The notes under the pieces: generated by a model | Told to the model about the DNA's origin: nothing | Seen by the model: the letters and a program-made list of their open reading frames with translations, nothing else | The model's database searches: none | Made by a program: the position numbers and the translations under genes | Shown here: piece by piece, positions 34,614 through 43,192 of the stretch | How positions within the stretch are numbered: the first letter of the stretch is position 1 | How the letters are laid out: every line of letters starts with the position of its first letter | NCBI GenBank assembly: GCA_964563155.1 | Contig: CAZLVL010000005.1 | Span: forward strand, 1-64,000 | Length of the DNA: 64,000 nt | Source of the DNA: DUPQ01 sp964563155 | GTDB taxonomy: Bacteria > Bacillota > Clostridia > DUPQ01 | Direction of reading: 5' to 3'

Positions 34614-36623
34614 TTAACATTTAAGTTGTATTACAAGTAGTTTTGCATCTAAAGGCGGTATATTTGCATATATAATATTTTGGTCATGATTAATAATCTC
34701 AAAAGAGTCCTCTACCAATTGTTCCGCTTTTAATATTTCACAATCTCCAAGATACATATCCAGTTTTTCACAGCCATCAAGGGATGCATTGACTACATAC
34801 AGTCCAATTCTGTCATTTGCTAGCTGGTAGTTATATATGGACATGTTGCGAGCATTCTTGACATATATTGCTTGACCAAGGTCCTTAAGGGCATTTTGTA
34901 ATAGAGCTTGTCTTACTGGGTGATAATGAGAAGTTACATTTGCTTGAAAGTTTCCATAAGGAAGTATAGCACATCTATCATTTGCACTAAGGGTCATTCC
35001 ACTTCCCTGAACTTGATTTTTTGCATTGTAGACTTGTGAATAAATTCTTATGTCATCTTCATACTCTATCCTGTACCAGTCTCCTGAATTTACTTGTGCA
35101 CTACAATGAGCCTTTTGAACTCCAGATACAACTGTATTGTCTGATACTTCTTCATAAGAAGCGATAGCAGTATTCATTTCAATCTTCTCTATACTCTTTA
35201 TACCTACTAGATATCCAAGTCCCATATCCACAAGGGTATCTACAGCATCCCCTGTCATAAGAAGCTTGCAGTTATCAAAAAGTTTTTTAATTTCATCTAC
35301 TTTACAGGACCTGAAAAACTGTCCAGATATTGCACAAACTCCTGAATCAGGAATTATATCCACTTTATGCACAAAGGGTATGCCCATTATTCCAAATAGT
35401 CCGCTCCAAAAGGCCTCATCAGGATAGAGCTCTGTTATCCTGCGTCCTTCTAAAGTATGAATATACCCTGCAGCTTTACTACTACTAAGCACCTGTACTC
35501 CTTTAGGTGGTGCTTCCAATACTCCAGTCCTATTCAAACTAATAACCCTATTTCTAACATCCTTTAGTACTTGAGGATTGTGTTCATCAATGAAAATTCC
35601 TCCTCCACCTACATCAAAAAGGTCAAATGTCATCCCAGTAAGTCTTAAGGGAGCTGCCCCTACAATCTGAAATCTCATGAATGTATCTGATTTTATGAAA
35701 CGAGAAAAAGTGAAGTTCTCCAATTCAGGCATTACAAGCGTATCTTTAGGAATCAAAGCCCTTACCAACATGGAAACAGCATTGAAGTTTTTCTGATAGG
35801 TACCTGGAGCAGTATCTGAATAGGCAGGTAAATGTATTCTGTTAATAGCTGTATTTTTCTTTCCAGAAAGTCCCCTAAGAATTCCTTCCCAATCTCTGCC
35901 TTCTGCATTGTGAGAATTTGGAGTAGAACTCATCAAGGCCACTTGTATACTAGGATTTACTTCATGGACCGCTAAACCTAGCATATTTGCTAATCCCACC
36001 ATGGTTTCTCTGTGGACATCAAGCCATACTTTTCTGTATTTATGAGGAACACCTGGTTTTAGCATGGAGTTATAGAAGTCGGATCTGGAGAATTTTTCTC
36101 CTGCTAGGGTCTGATACTTATCCATGTGTAGTTTGCAAAAACATCCACCCCAATCCAAAGGACTGTGATTGTGTATTCTAAAATCATCTTCTACCCACAG
36201 TATATGGGGGTCTAATTCTTTTGCTATGGTGGAATAATTCCAGATTAACCATTTTCGAAATTCAGGACACATTGGACAGCTTACAGCACTAGCTTGTTTG
36301 CCATGAAAATCTACCATCTTTGTGAAGTTCTGACCTGGTTTGAGTTCTCTTCCCCTGTCTCCGTGAAGTAATGTATTCCAAGGATTGACACTGAAGGTCA
36401 GCCCTGCCTCCAAAGTAGCTTTTTTGAGCATACGGCCTGCCTCAAGCCAGGGTTCCAATTCTTCTTTGGTATAAAAGCCATCATTTGCTTCTTCTCCCGC
36501 TATAAACATACATACGTCATCCATACCACTGAGCACTGCATATTCAACAACTGCCTCTACATCCTCTTTAGTATGTTTATCCGGTCTTATAGCTACCCGT
36601 AATGAAAAACACATATTATCCAT
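34614..36623 (-). CDS. Large cytoplasmic protein of unknown function, carbohydrate-active-like
   Basis: Not recognised with confidence. A 669-residue protein without signal peptide. The N-terminal 400 residues have a barrel-like strand pattern with acidic phrases (MDDVCMFIAGEEANDGF, ILWVEDDFRIHNH) and a cysteine cluster (SCPMCPEF, GGCFCKLH) that might bind metal; the C-terminal third looks like a beta-rich accessory domain. Paired with the GH172-type gene, 15 bases downstream, it could be a glycoside hydrolase or a sugar-binding partner. GAGG before ATG 36623 decides the start; GTG at 36635 overlaps that site and is less likely. Confidence 0.6.
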   Translation of the reverse strand: MDNMCFSLRVAIRPDKHTKEDVEAVVEYAVLSGMDDVCMFIAGEEANDGFYTKEELEPWLEAGRMLKKATLEAGLTFSVNPWNTLLHGDRGRELKPGQNFTKMVDFHGKQASAVSCPMCPEFRKWLIWNYSTIAKELDPHILWVEDDFRIHNHSPLDWGGCFCKLHMDKYQTLAGEKFSRSDFYNSMLKPGVPHKYRKVWLDVHRETMVGLANMLGLAVHEVNPSIQVALMSSTPNSHNAEGRDWEGILRGLSGKKNTAINRIHLPAYSDTAPGTYQKNFNAVSMLVRALIPKDTLVMPELENFTFSRFIKSDTFMRFQIVGAAPLRLTGMTFDLFDVGGGGIFIDEHNPQVLKDVRNRVISLNRTGVLEAPPKGVQVLSSSKAAGYIHTLEGRRITELYPDEAFWSGLFGIMGIPFVHKVDIIPDSGVCAISGQFFRSCKVDEIKKLFDNCKLLMTGDAVDTLVDMGLGYLVGIKSIEKIEMNTAIASYEEVSDNTVVSGVQKAHCSAQVNSGDWYRIEYEDDIRIYSQVYNAKNQVQGSGMTLSANDRCAILPYGNFQANVTSHYHPVRQALLQNALKDLGQAIYVKNARNMSIYNYQLANDRIGLYVVNASLDGCEKLDMYLGDCEILKAEQLVEDSFEIINHDQNIIYANIPPLDAKLLVIQLKC

Positions 36624-36767
36624 TTTAAACCTCACAAAAAGAAGTATTTACTGTTTACAAGATAACACAGGTCTTTATACCCTTCAATGGTAAGTATTAT
36701 TATTCACTTATGTTTTTTGTTGTTTTATTATAATAATTTTCATATTGCATCTGATTAAACAATTAGT

Positions 36768-36811
36768 AAAAAACCACCTACTGACAATCCTTTTATCAAT
36801 AGATGGTTTTT
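36768..36811 (-). terminator. Terminator hairpin, copy A of a repeat also found at tRNA-Leu
   Basis: ACCACCTA (36773-36780) pairs with TAGATGGT (36800-36807) with one mismatch, and the minus-strand transcript continues into TTTTTT, so it ends the DUF2680-like gene. The same hairpin with few changes recurs at 43024-43067 as the terminator of tRNA-Leu, so the two copies bracket the 6.2-kb insert. Confidence 0.8.
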
Positions 36812-36875
36812 GCAAAATAAAAATAACAATGACTATCGAGATTTGTTTAATCCCATAGCTGTACTTTCATAAGTC

Positions 36876-37337
36876 TTAGGGTTTTAAGCGCAATCCATTG
36901 CGTAAACCTTTACCCATACCATGTCCGCCTTGGCCTTGGCCTTGACCCTTACCTTTACCAAATCCAGCACCCTTCATGCCGTAACCGGTTCCACTACCGT
37001 CGCAATTAGCCTGATTCACTTCCATTCTTGTAAGTATAGCGTCTGCTTGTTCTTGTGAAATTTTTCCATCTTCAACTTGGGCGTCCAATTTGTCCTTTTT
37101 TATTGCCAGCATTTCAGCCTTGAATTCATCGAATAAGCCAGCTTCTTTTGCGATGGTTCCATAACTTTTACCTGTTTCATTACTTTCTTGGATAATAGAT
37201 TGTAAATCACGTTCTGTAAGCCCAGCAATGGCTTCATCGGGACTTGTATACTTAGAGGTGGCAAATGCTGTAGCTGTCCCTATAGTTAACAAGAGAACCG
37301 CTACACCCACTAAAACTAACTTCTTTTTTGTTTTCAT
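36876..37337 (-). CDS. Secreted DUF2680-like protein with Gly/Gln-rich C-terminus
   Basis: 153 residues: a signal peptide (KLVLVGVAVLLLTIGTATAFA), a helical middle with the phrase KLDAQVEDGKISQEQADAIL typical of DUF2680 proteins, and a glycine/glutamine/lysine-rich tail (GKGKGQGQGQGG). Exported to the cell surface or outside. It is divergent from the response-regulator gene across a 178-base intergenic region, which suggests it is the output or a co-regulated target of that two-component system. Function unknown. Confidence 0.75.
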   Translation of the reverse strand: MKTKKKLVLVGVAVLLLTIGTATAFATSKYTSPDEAIAGLTERDLQSIIQESNETGKSYGTIAKEAGLFDEFKAEMLAIKKDKLDAQVEDGKISQEQADAILTRMEVNQANCDGSGTGYGMKGAGFGKGKGQGQGQGGHGMGKGLRNGLRLKP

Positions 37338-37515
37338 AATGATAACCTCCTTGTTTTTATTTTCAGCAATTTCTGCTCTTCTACTTATATTATAAATTTC
37401 AGTTATGGCGAAAGTGTGTTTTTATATTTCTTTTCTTGTGATAAAATGACTTTGGAAGCCATAAAAAAAACACATTTCACTACTATAATTCTGTATAAAG
37501 GAAGGAGCGATAGTC

Positions 37516-38202
37516 ATGCTGCGTATTTTGATTGCTGACGACAACAGACAGATTGTATCTGTACTGGAAGAATACGCTAAGAAGGAAGGCTTTTCCGTCA
37601 CAACAGCTTTTGACGGACCAACTGCCCTAGATTTGGCGCGTTCTTCTGTCTTTGATATGATTTTGCTCGATGTAATGATGCCTGGTATGGACGGCTTTGA
37701 GGTCTGCCGAGAAATTCGCAGACAGAGTAACGTGCCCATCATTATGATAACAGCTCGTGGTGAAGATTTTGAACGTATCATGGGCTTGGACATAGGAGCA
37801 GATGATTATATTGTCAAACCCTTCTCTCCAGGAGAAGTAATGGCACGCATCCGTGCCATTTTGCGTCGCATTCAGGGAGAAGACAATACAAAAACGCAGG
37901 TTTTTACTTATGAAAGCTTGATGATTAATCTTGATGAATACACCACCAAGATTGGAGATGTTCGTATTTCTTTAACTAAAAAAGAAACAGAAATTTTATG
38001 GACACTGGCTACAAATAAAAACAAGGTATTTTCCCGAGACAACCTACTCAATAGTTTGTGGGGATTCGACTACTATGGTGATACTCGCACAGTAGATTCC
38101 CATATTAAACGATTGCGCGCCAAGTTGGACGAGGTTCCCCATGATGGCTGGGAAATCAAAACCATTTGGGGTGTCGGCTATAAGTTTGAGGTAATGGTAT
38201 GA
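37516..38202 (+). CDS. OmpR-family response regulator
   Basis: Receiver domain with the acidic pair in IADDNRQ, phosphorylated aspartate in MILLDVMMPGMDG and lysine in YIVKPFSPGE, then the winged-helix DNA-binding domain ending in VDSHIKRLRAKLDE and IKTIWGVGYKFE. It uses CGT/CGC arginine codons, unlike the AGA-rich genes either side of the insert, which fits a foreign origin. The stop overlaps the start of the kinase gene by four bases (ATGA). A GGAAGGAG site precedes ATG 37516. Confidence 0.93.
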   Translation: MLRILIADDNRQIVSVLEEYAKKEGFSVTTAFDGPTALDLARSSVFDMILLDVMMPGMDGFEVCREIRRQSNVPIIMITARGEDFERIMGLDIGADDYIVKPFSPGEVMARIRAILRRIQGEDNTKTQVFTYESLMINLDEYTTKIGDVRISLTKKETEILWTLATNKNKVFSRDNLLNSLWGFDYYGDTRTVDSHIKRLRAKLDEVPHDGWEIKTIWGVGYKFEVMV

Positions 38203-39677
38203 AAATAAAAATACATACTCGTCTTTTACTATATTTTTCAGGTTCTTTAATAATCTTTTCACTCATTATAGGCCTTATTTTTTCCATGCTTTTTTCCCGA
38301 CACAACAAGGATGTCCATAAAGCTGAATTAGAAAAACGTGCTGTAAATATTGCCCAGACACTGGCTGATTTCTGGATTGGAAGTCCAGAACAGGGCCAAG
38401 GTCACGGAATTACGAATCAGAGTATGGGTTATGGTGCATATCTCCGTTTTCTCGATGATATTGCAATGACTGACGTTTGGGTTGTTAACCGTAATCTGAA
38501 ACAGATTACCCGTGGGCGCGGACAGGAAGTTCTAGAATACAAAGATTTGCCACCTGGTGCAGAGGAAGTTATCATGGCAGCACTGGAAGGTAGCACCACA
38601 TTTAGTGAAAGTTTTGGTGCCTTTTTAGGAGCACCTTCTATAACGGTAGCCGCGCCGATAAAACAATCAAATGGTGAAATTGCAGGTGCTGTTCTTCTAC
38701 ATGAGCAAATGAATAAAATTCGGGGTGCTACTGATAGTGGCCTTGCCATTTTGCTGCTTAGTATGGGTACTGCCATTGTCTTTTCATTTTTTCTTGCAGG
38801 TGCATTAGCCAAACATTTTACAAAGCCTCTATCTCAAATGAAAACCGCTGCTACAAAAATTAGCCAAGGAGACTATATTACTAAGACCGGTGTTTGGCAA
38901 AGAGATGAAATCGGAGAGCTTGCTGGGGCCCTTGACGACATGGCAACCAAGCTAGATTTGGCATCAAAAGAGAGTGCCAAACTTGAAGCACTACGTCGGG
39001 GCTTTGTGGCAAACATCTCCCACGAACTTCGCACACCTGTAACGGTTATTCGTAGCTCATTAGAAGCTCTCAGCGATGGCGTAGTAACAGAGCCCCATAT
39101 GGTCGAGGAATATCACAGGCAAATGCTCTTGGAAAGTGCCCATTTAGAGCGGCTAGTCTCCGACCTTTTAGAACTTACACGACTACAAAATCCTGACTTC
39201 ATAATGGATATGACCGAGGTTAACCTATTAGAAACCACGAAAGATGCCGTACGAAGTATCCAACGCATAGCTGACGGAAAAGAGGTTGAAATTCAGCTTT
39301 CTTATGAGGGTACAGGTTTTGTTATACTTGGAGATTATGGCAGGTTGCGGCAGATCTTAGTCATCCTATTAGATAATGCCGTTAAGTTTTCACCAAATAA
39401 AGGAAAGGTAGATATTTTTCTCACTTCTGACCAAAGCACAATCACATTGGCTATCCGTGACCAAGGTCCTGGTATACCACTAGAGGATCTACCACATATT
39501 TTTGAACGATTTTACAAGCAACGTTCGGAAGAAAATAAAAGTGGCACTGGACTTGGCCTTTCTATCGTTAAGCAGATTGCTGAAAGACACAATATCATTT
39601 TAGGAGTTAAAAACAGACAGGATAAAGGCTGTGAGTTTTCCTTGGTTATAAATAAATCTGACTCTCATCTACAATAA
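38199..39677 (+). CDS. Membrane sensor histidine kinase
   Basis: 492 residues: helix 1 (residues about 8-30), extracellular sensor part of about 145 residues, helix 2 (about 178-202), HAMP (about 204-258), HisKA with the phosphorylated histidine in NISHELRTPVTVIRSS, and HATPase_c with DNAVKFSPNKG, DQGPGIPLEDLPHIFERFYK and GTGLGLSIVKQI. It is translated in step with the response regulator through a 4-base overlap. The ligand is unknown. Like its partner it uses CGN arginine codons. Confidence 0.93.
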   Translation: MKIKIHTRLLLYFSGSLIIFSLIIGLIFSMLFSRHNKDVHKAELEKRAVNIAQTLADFWIGSPEQGQGHGITNQSMGYGAYLRFLDDIAMTDVWVVNRNLKQITRGRGQEVLEYKDLPPGAEEVIMAALEGSTTFSESFGAFLGAPSITVAAPIKQSNGEIAGAVLLHEQMNKIRGATDSGLAILLLSMGTAIVFSFFLAGALAKHFTKPLSQMKTAATKISQGDYITKTGVWQRDEIGELAGALDDMATKLDLASKESAKLEALRRGFVANISHELRTPVTVIRSSLEALSDGVVTEPHMVEEYHRQMLLESAHLERLVSDLLELTRLQNPDFIMDMTEVNLLETTKDAVRSIQRIADGKEVEIQLSYEGTGFVILGDYGRLRQILVILLDNAVKFSPNKGKVDIFLTSDQSTITLAIRDQGPGIPLEDLPHIFERFYKQRSEENKSGTGLGLSIVKQIAERHNIILGVKNRQDKGCEFSLVINKSDSHLQ

Positions 39678-39809
39678 CATTTCTAGCAACTTTAATGGTA
39701 TTTATCAGACAATTCTTAGTTTAAAAAAGCGATTCTTAACCGCTATCAATCTTTCAACATTAATTGTAGATTAGTTTGGATACAGAATAATCTATCCCAA
39801 GAAATATCA

Positions 39810-40487
39810 TTATTGTAATCCTTGTTCCAATATATAAATTTGCAGTAGTTCAATCGTCCTTGAATCGTATTTAATAAGTCCGTCCTCTCTCATCTTAGTC
39901 AGCTCTCTGGATAAGGATGTTCTTTGAACGCCGATTCTCTCTGCTAAGGCCTTTTTTGTCATAGTAAGCTGAATTATTTTCGAATTTTGCCTTTTATATT
40001 CATAATTTAGATAACTTATTAAGCTTTCACGGATTGTTCTATTTACATAGTGCTTAATCCTATCTCCAAGAATAACTACATGGTCAGCAACATATCCAAG
40101 ATAGTTTTTTAGAAAATCTTGATTTTTCGAAAATATAAATAAAAGCAAATCTTTGTTTATTTCTAAAATTATAGTTGTATCTTTAGCTGTGACAGTCATT
40201 GGGTAACGTGGGTTTTTTGAAAACATTAAATTGCCCCCAAGAAGATCACCAGCAAAAGACTCGGCTATTGTCATAAGATTACCAGACTCATCGATATGCT
40301 CGATAACTACTTTACCAGAAAGGATTATGTCAAGTGTCGTGCAAACTTCTCCTGCAAAATGAACAATATTATTTTTCCTATACTGGCTTATTCTGAAATG
40401 GCCTTCAACCAAATATGAATCAATATCTTGAGAATCTATTGATTTTATGAGGTCTATGCTTTTTATCAATTCCAAATGTTTTTTCAC
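39810..40487 (-). CDS. Crp/Fnr-family transcriptional regulator
   Basis: 225 residues with a cyclic-nucleotide-binding-like sensor domain (residues about 15-130, ESFAGDLLGGNLMFSKNPRYPM) and a C-terminal helix-turn-helix (MTKKALAERIGVQRTSLSRELTKMREDGLIKYD). No N-terminal Cys cluster for an FNR-type iron-sulfur centre is visible. It is divergent from a 4Fe-4S membrane protein with a GTTAC-N4-GTAAC palindrome between them, so it most likely regulates that gene and possibly itself. The HcpR or Crp-like effector cannot be told. Confidence 0.88.
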   Translation of the reverse strand: MKKHLELIKSIDLIKSIDSQDIDSYLVEGHFRISQYRKNNIVHFAGEVCTTLDIILSGKVVIEHIDESGNLMTIAESFAGDLLGGNLMFSKNPRYPMTVTAKDTTIILEINKDLLLFIFSKNQDFLKNYLGYVADHVVILGDRIKHYVNRTIRESLISYLNYEYKRQNSKIIQLTMTKKALAERIGVQRTSLSRELTKMREDGLIKYDSRTIELLQIYILEQGLQ

Positions 40488-40502
40488 AATTATCCCATAT
40501 TA

Positions 40503-40544
40503 GTTACATCGGTAACACTTTTTTTTGTATATTAACATTATAAT
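40503..40544 (+). promoter_or_regulatory. Crp/Fnr-type operator and promoter of the 4Fe-4S gene
   Basis: The palindrome GTTAC-ATCG-GTAAC (40503-40516) is centred at 509.5. A TATAAT box at 40539-40544 predicts transcription starting near 40551, which puts the operator centre at -41.5, the class II activator position, with only a weak -35 box. It lies between the Crp/Fnr gene and its likely target, so activation by that protein is inferred. Confidence 0.65.
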
Positions 40545-40574
40545 TAATACAAATCAATAGGAGGAAAATTTAAT

Positions 40575-41204
40575 ATGAAATACATCATAAATGGCATCCG
40601 TGTATTTTTTCTAGCACTTTTCATATTTTTGCTTGTGAAGGGGAAAGTTATGCTGTGGCTGATATTGTACGGCCTAAGTTTACTTGTAGCACTGATATTT
40701 GGCAGGGTTTATTGCGGATATGTCTGTCCAATGAACACTTTGATGCTGCCTACTGCCTGGCTATCAAAAAAACTGAAACTCCAAACATCAAAAGCTCCTA
40801 AGTGGTTGAAAAACGGATATTTTACATGGATAGCCCTAGGTGTCAGCGTAGCGGTTATGGCCTTATCTAGAATATTATTGCAAATAAATGTGCCGGTTCT
40901 GCCCTTCTGGCTGGCTATATCCATACTGGTTACACTTAGGTATAAACCAGAGGTTTTCCACAATCTCCTTTGCCCTTTTGGCTCTTTACAAAGGATTTTT
41001 GGACGCTTTGCTAGATTTTCTGAAAAGGTAGATAAAAATGCCTGTATTGGCTGTAAGCTATGTGAAAGAGACTGCCCCTCACATGCTATTGTAGTTTCTT
41101 CTGAGAATAAAAAGGCTGAGATAACCACTGCTTTATGCTTTCAATGCACAAATTGTCAACAGGTTTGTCCTACAAATGCCATTAGTTATACCAAGAAGAC
41201 TTAA
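40575..41204 (+). CDS. Membrane 4Fe-4S protein (NapH/CcoG-like)
   Basis: 209 residues. Four hydrophobic segments (residues about 3-22, 25-41, 75-93, 106-122) enclose CGYVCPMNT and CPFGSLQRIF cysteine motifs, and the C-terminus carries two classic clusters, CIGCKLCERDCPSHAI and CFQCTNCQQVCPTNAI. Such proteins pass electrons from quinol or reduced carriers to an unknown acceptor. An AGGAGG site precedes ATG 40575. No catalytic oxidoreductase subunit is adjacent. Confidence 0.85.
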   Translation: MKYIINGIRVFFLALFIFLLVKGKVMLWLILYGLSLLVALIFGRVYCGYVCPMNTLMLPTAWLSKKLKLQTSKAPKWLKNGYFTWIALGVSVAVMALSRILLQINVPVLPFWLAISILVTLRYKPEVFHNLLCPFGSLQRIFGRFARFSEKVDKNACIGCKLCERDCPSHAIVVSSENKKAEITTALCFQCTNCQQVCPTNAISYTKKT

Positions 41205-41441
41205 CAAAACATCAAGTCTCCATTAGTGAATAGCTCACGCCTTCTATCTTTAACTCAACAAGCAATAAGGCTTAAAGTTTCGTTATATCATAGGTTACTA
41301 GGTAATTGATTACCAAGAAGATAGTTTGTCCCATTCACCTCACCATCCTTTAAAACCATAATAATGTTGGGATAATAAAGAGAGAAGTAACTCCTTGTTG
41401 CTGTGGTAATTATCCTTAGACAATATGGATTACCTTTTGAA

Positions 41442-42063
41442 TCAAAACTTAAACTTCATGCAAATAGTATTAAATACATCAGCTACAGAACTGCCATTTT
41501 CAACAAATAGCCCTAGTTCACCTTTGGCAAAAAATTCTCTTCCAGCACTCACACCTTGCGGACAATCTTGAGCCATCTTTGAGATAATATTTTCATGATT
41601 AGAAAGTGCATTTTGAAGCTCATAATATGTAGATAATGTTATCTGCACTGCTTCCAATTGTTTATGAGGACCCTCAATTATTATGTTTTTAGATTTCACA
41701 TAATCACTGTGCTCATTGTATTGAGCTGCACCTGCATATCCATCTCGTGCAGCGTATTTAAAATGACGGATATTTCCCATAACAATTGCACCAAAGCACA
41801 ATATACAGGGTGTAAGAACGTATATTTGGATGCTCTTTGCGCTTTAGCTTCACAATAGCATTTATTTCAGCATGGGCAAGACTACTGCCAAAGATTACAG
41901 AAGAATCTGTCTCTTCAACATATATCATATTTTGTCCTGATGAAACAAGCTCCCCTCTTTCATTTATAATTGCTGCTCCAACAGGGATTGTTCCAGAACA
42001 AAAAGCCTCCCATGCCTTGCTAAAAGCCATTTGCCATCCGTATTCAAGTTCATTCCAGACCAT
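41442..42063 (-). pseudogene. Broken nucleoside deaminase (CMP/dCMP deaminase family)
   Basis: Two frames together spell a cytidine/deoxycytidylate-deaminase-like protein: the N-terminal part up to HPNIRSYTLY (with the zinc-binding HAE intact) reads in one frame, and CFGAIVMGNIRHFKYAARDGYAGA reads in another. The join at 41799-41802 lacks about 20 bases that should encode the TTLEPCPM motif, including the first zinc cysteine, and causes the frameshift. The gene cannot yield a working deaminase. A GGAGG site precedes ATG 42063. It lies within the accessory insert. Confidence 0.85.
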
Positions 42064-42186
42064 CTTTTTACCTCCATACAAATTGTATACCGAAAAACTT
42101 AGTAAAAATAAATAGTTTTTAGGGTTATAATCGAAAACTAATAATATATGACCACTTCTATCCCATATTAATAGGCTGTACTAAAA

Positions 42187-42206
42187 AGGAAGATTGTTGC
42201 CTTCCT
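42187..42206. other. Orphan stem-loop in a gene-free gap
   Basis: AGGAAG / CTTCCT with an 8-base loop sits in the 280-base gap between the broken deaminase and the XRE-type gene. It is terminator-like on paper, yet both neighbouring genes are transcribed away from it. It may be debris of a deleted gene. Confidence 0.4.
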
Positions 42207-42343
42207 CTTTTCAACTGACATCCATATATAGGCAAGTTATTATCCAGATGTTAGTAGAAAATGTATGACAAATTCTGCTTAGAATTAGTGGCATTATTGA
42301 CAAATACACCCAGTGAGTGTATTCTATTTATGAGGTGATAAAA

Positions 42344-43006
42344 ATGAATATACGTGAAATGAGAACACGACTGGGTGAAACACAAAGCGACTTTGCAATG
42401 AGATATGGAATACCCTTTCGCACAATTCAGAATTGGGAAACAGGTGTACGCAAGCCACCTGAATATATTATGAATCTGTTAAAAGACCGTGTACAAAGAG
42501 ACCTTGTTAACCGAAGGACAACCACATTGCCAAAGTATAATGAGCAAAAGGAAAACCTTCCAAAGAGAAGTGATTATGTTGGCGCTATTTCTTGGCTAAA
42601 GGCAGTTCGTGATTGTATTGGTGAATCTCTTGTTTTTGCCTTGGATGAAGCTCTCATGTGTCAAGGCTACTTTGGAGGACGAAGTGATGAGTATATTGTG
42701 TGGATTTACGGTGATGATTCACTATCCCGATTTAACGGTGTAGTTGTACTTGGAAATAATATAAGTTCATACAGTGTTAAAGAAAAGAATGGACTGCAAT
42801 TTACCAATTTTAATAGAACCATAGCTGACGCACTTGCAAATGAAGCAATCTTAGATATGCAGGGTATTACAGAAGCAATCAGCTCCTATTATTACCGTAA
42901 CGGAGAAAGCCTAGAAGGCATTTCTCTTGTACCAGAGTATCAGGAAAGATTTGAAAAGCTAGTGAATGAAGCAATTGAATATTATGAGGATAAAGGAGTG
43001 CTTTAA
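42344..43006 (+). CDS. XRE-type helix-turn-helix protein with unknown C-terminal domain
   Basis: 220 residues. The N-terminus is a canonical HTH (REMRTRLGETQSDFAMRYGI, then FRTIQNWETGVRKPPEYI). The C-terminal 145 residues are a separate domain (YVGAISWLKAVRDCIGESL to EYYEDKGVL) that I do not recognise. GAGGTG before ATG 42344 decides the start; the GTG at 42317 would add nine residues. The gene lies at the tRNA-Leu end of the accessory insert. The fusion of HTH with a domain of this size is seen in antitoxin-like regulators, but no toxin gene is next to it. Confidence 0.7.
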   Translation: MNIREMRTRLGETQSDFAMRYGIPFRTIQNWETGVRKPPEYIMNLLKDRVQRDLVNRRTTTLPKYNEQKENLPKRSDYVGAISWLKAVRDCIGESLVFALDEALMCQGYFGGRSDEYIVWIYGDDSLSRFNGVVVLGNNISSYSVKEKNGLQFTNFNRTIADALANEAILDMQGITEAISSYYYRNGESLEGISLVPEYQERFEKLVNEAIEYYEDKGVL

Positions 43007-43029
43007 ATCATTTGTTTTAGTATAAAAAA

Positions 43030-43063
43030 ACCACCTATCGATAATCCTTTATCAACAGATGGT
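43030..43063 (-). terminator. tRNA-Leu terminator, copy B of the flanking repeat
   Basis: ACCACCT pairs with AGATGGT and the inside has GATAA/TTATC. On the minus strand the stem is followed by a run of eight Ts. It is 8 bases past the tRNA-Leu CCA end and nearly repeats the hairpin at 36768-36811. Confidence 0.88.
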
Positions 43064-43070
43064 ATTTGTT

Positions 43071-43151
43071 TGGTGCGGATGACAGGAATCGAACCTGCAC
43101 GTTTCCACTAGATCCTAAGTCTAGCGCGTCTGCCAGTTCCGCCACATCCGC
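43071..43151 (-). tRNA. tRNA-Leu (UAG anticodon)
   Basis: The minus strand folds into an 81-base tRNA: acceptor GCGGATG/CATCCGC, anticodon stem CTAGA/TCTAG with loop CTTAGGA (anticodon TAG), a short variable arm of class II type, T-arm GCAGG/CCTGT with TTCGATT, and an encoded CCA. It flanks the accessory insert and is a plausible integration target. Confidence 0.95.
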
Positions 43152-43192
43152 AACATTAATGAGTATAATTTAAGATATTTACTTTGTCAACA

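Noticed and set aside
42187..42206. Stem-loop considered as an insertion-sequence end
   Set aside because: There is no transposase, no matching inverted end and no direct repeat.
36768..43067. The insert as a prophage or integrative element
   Set aside because: No integrase, transposase, relaxase or phage structural gene is present; only the flanking hairpins and codon use point to acquisition.
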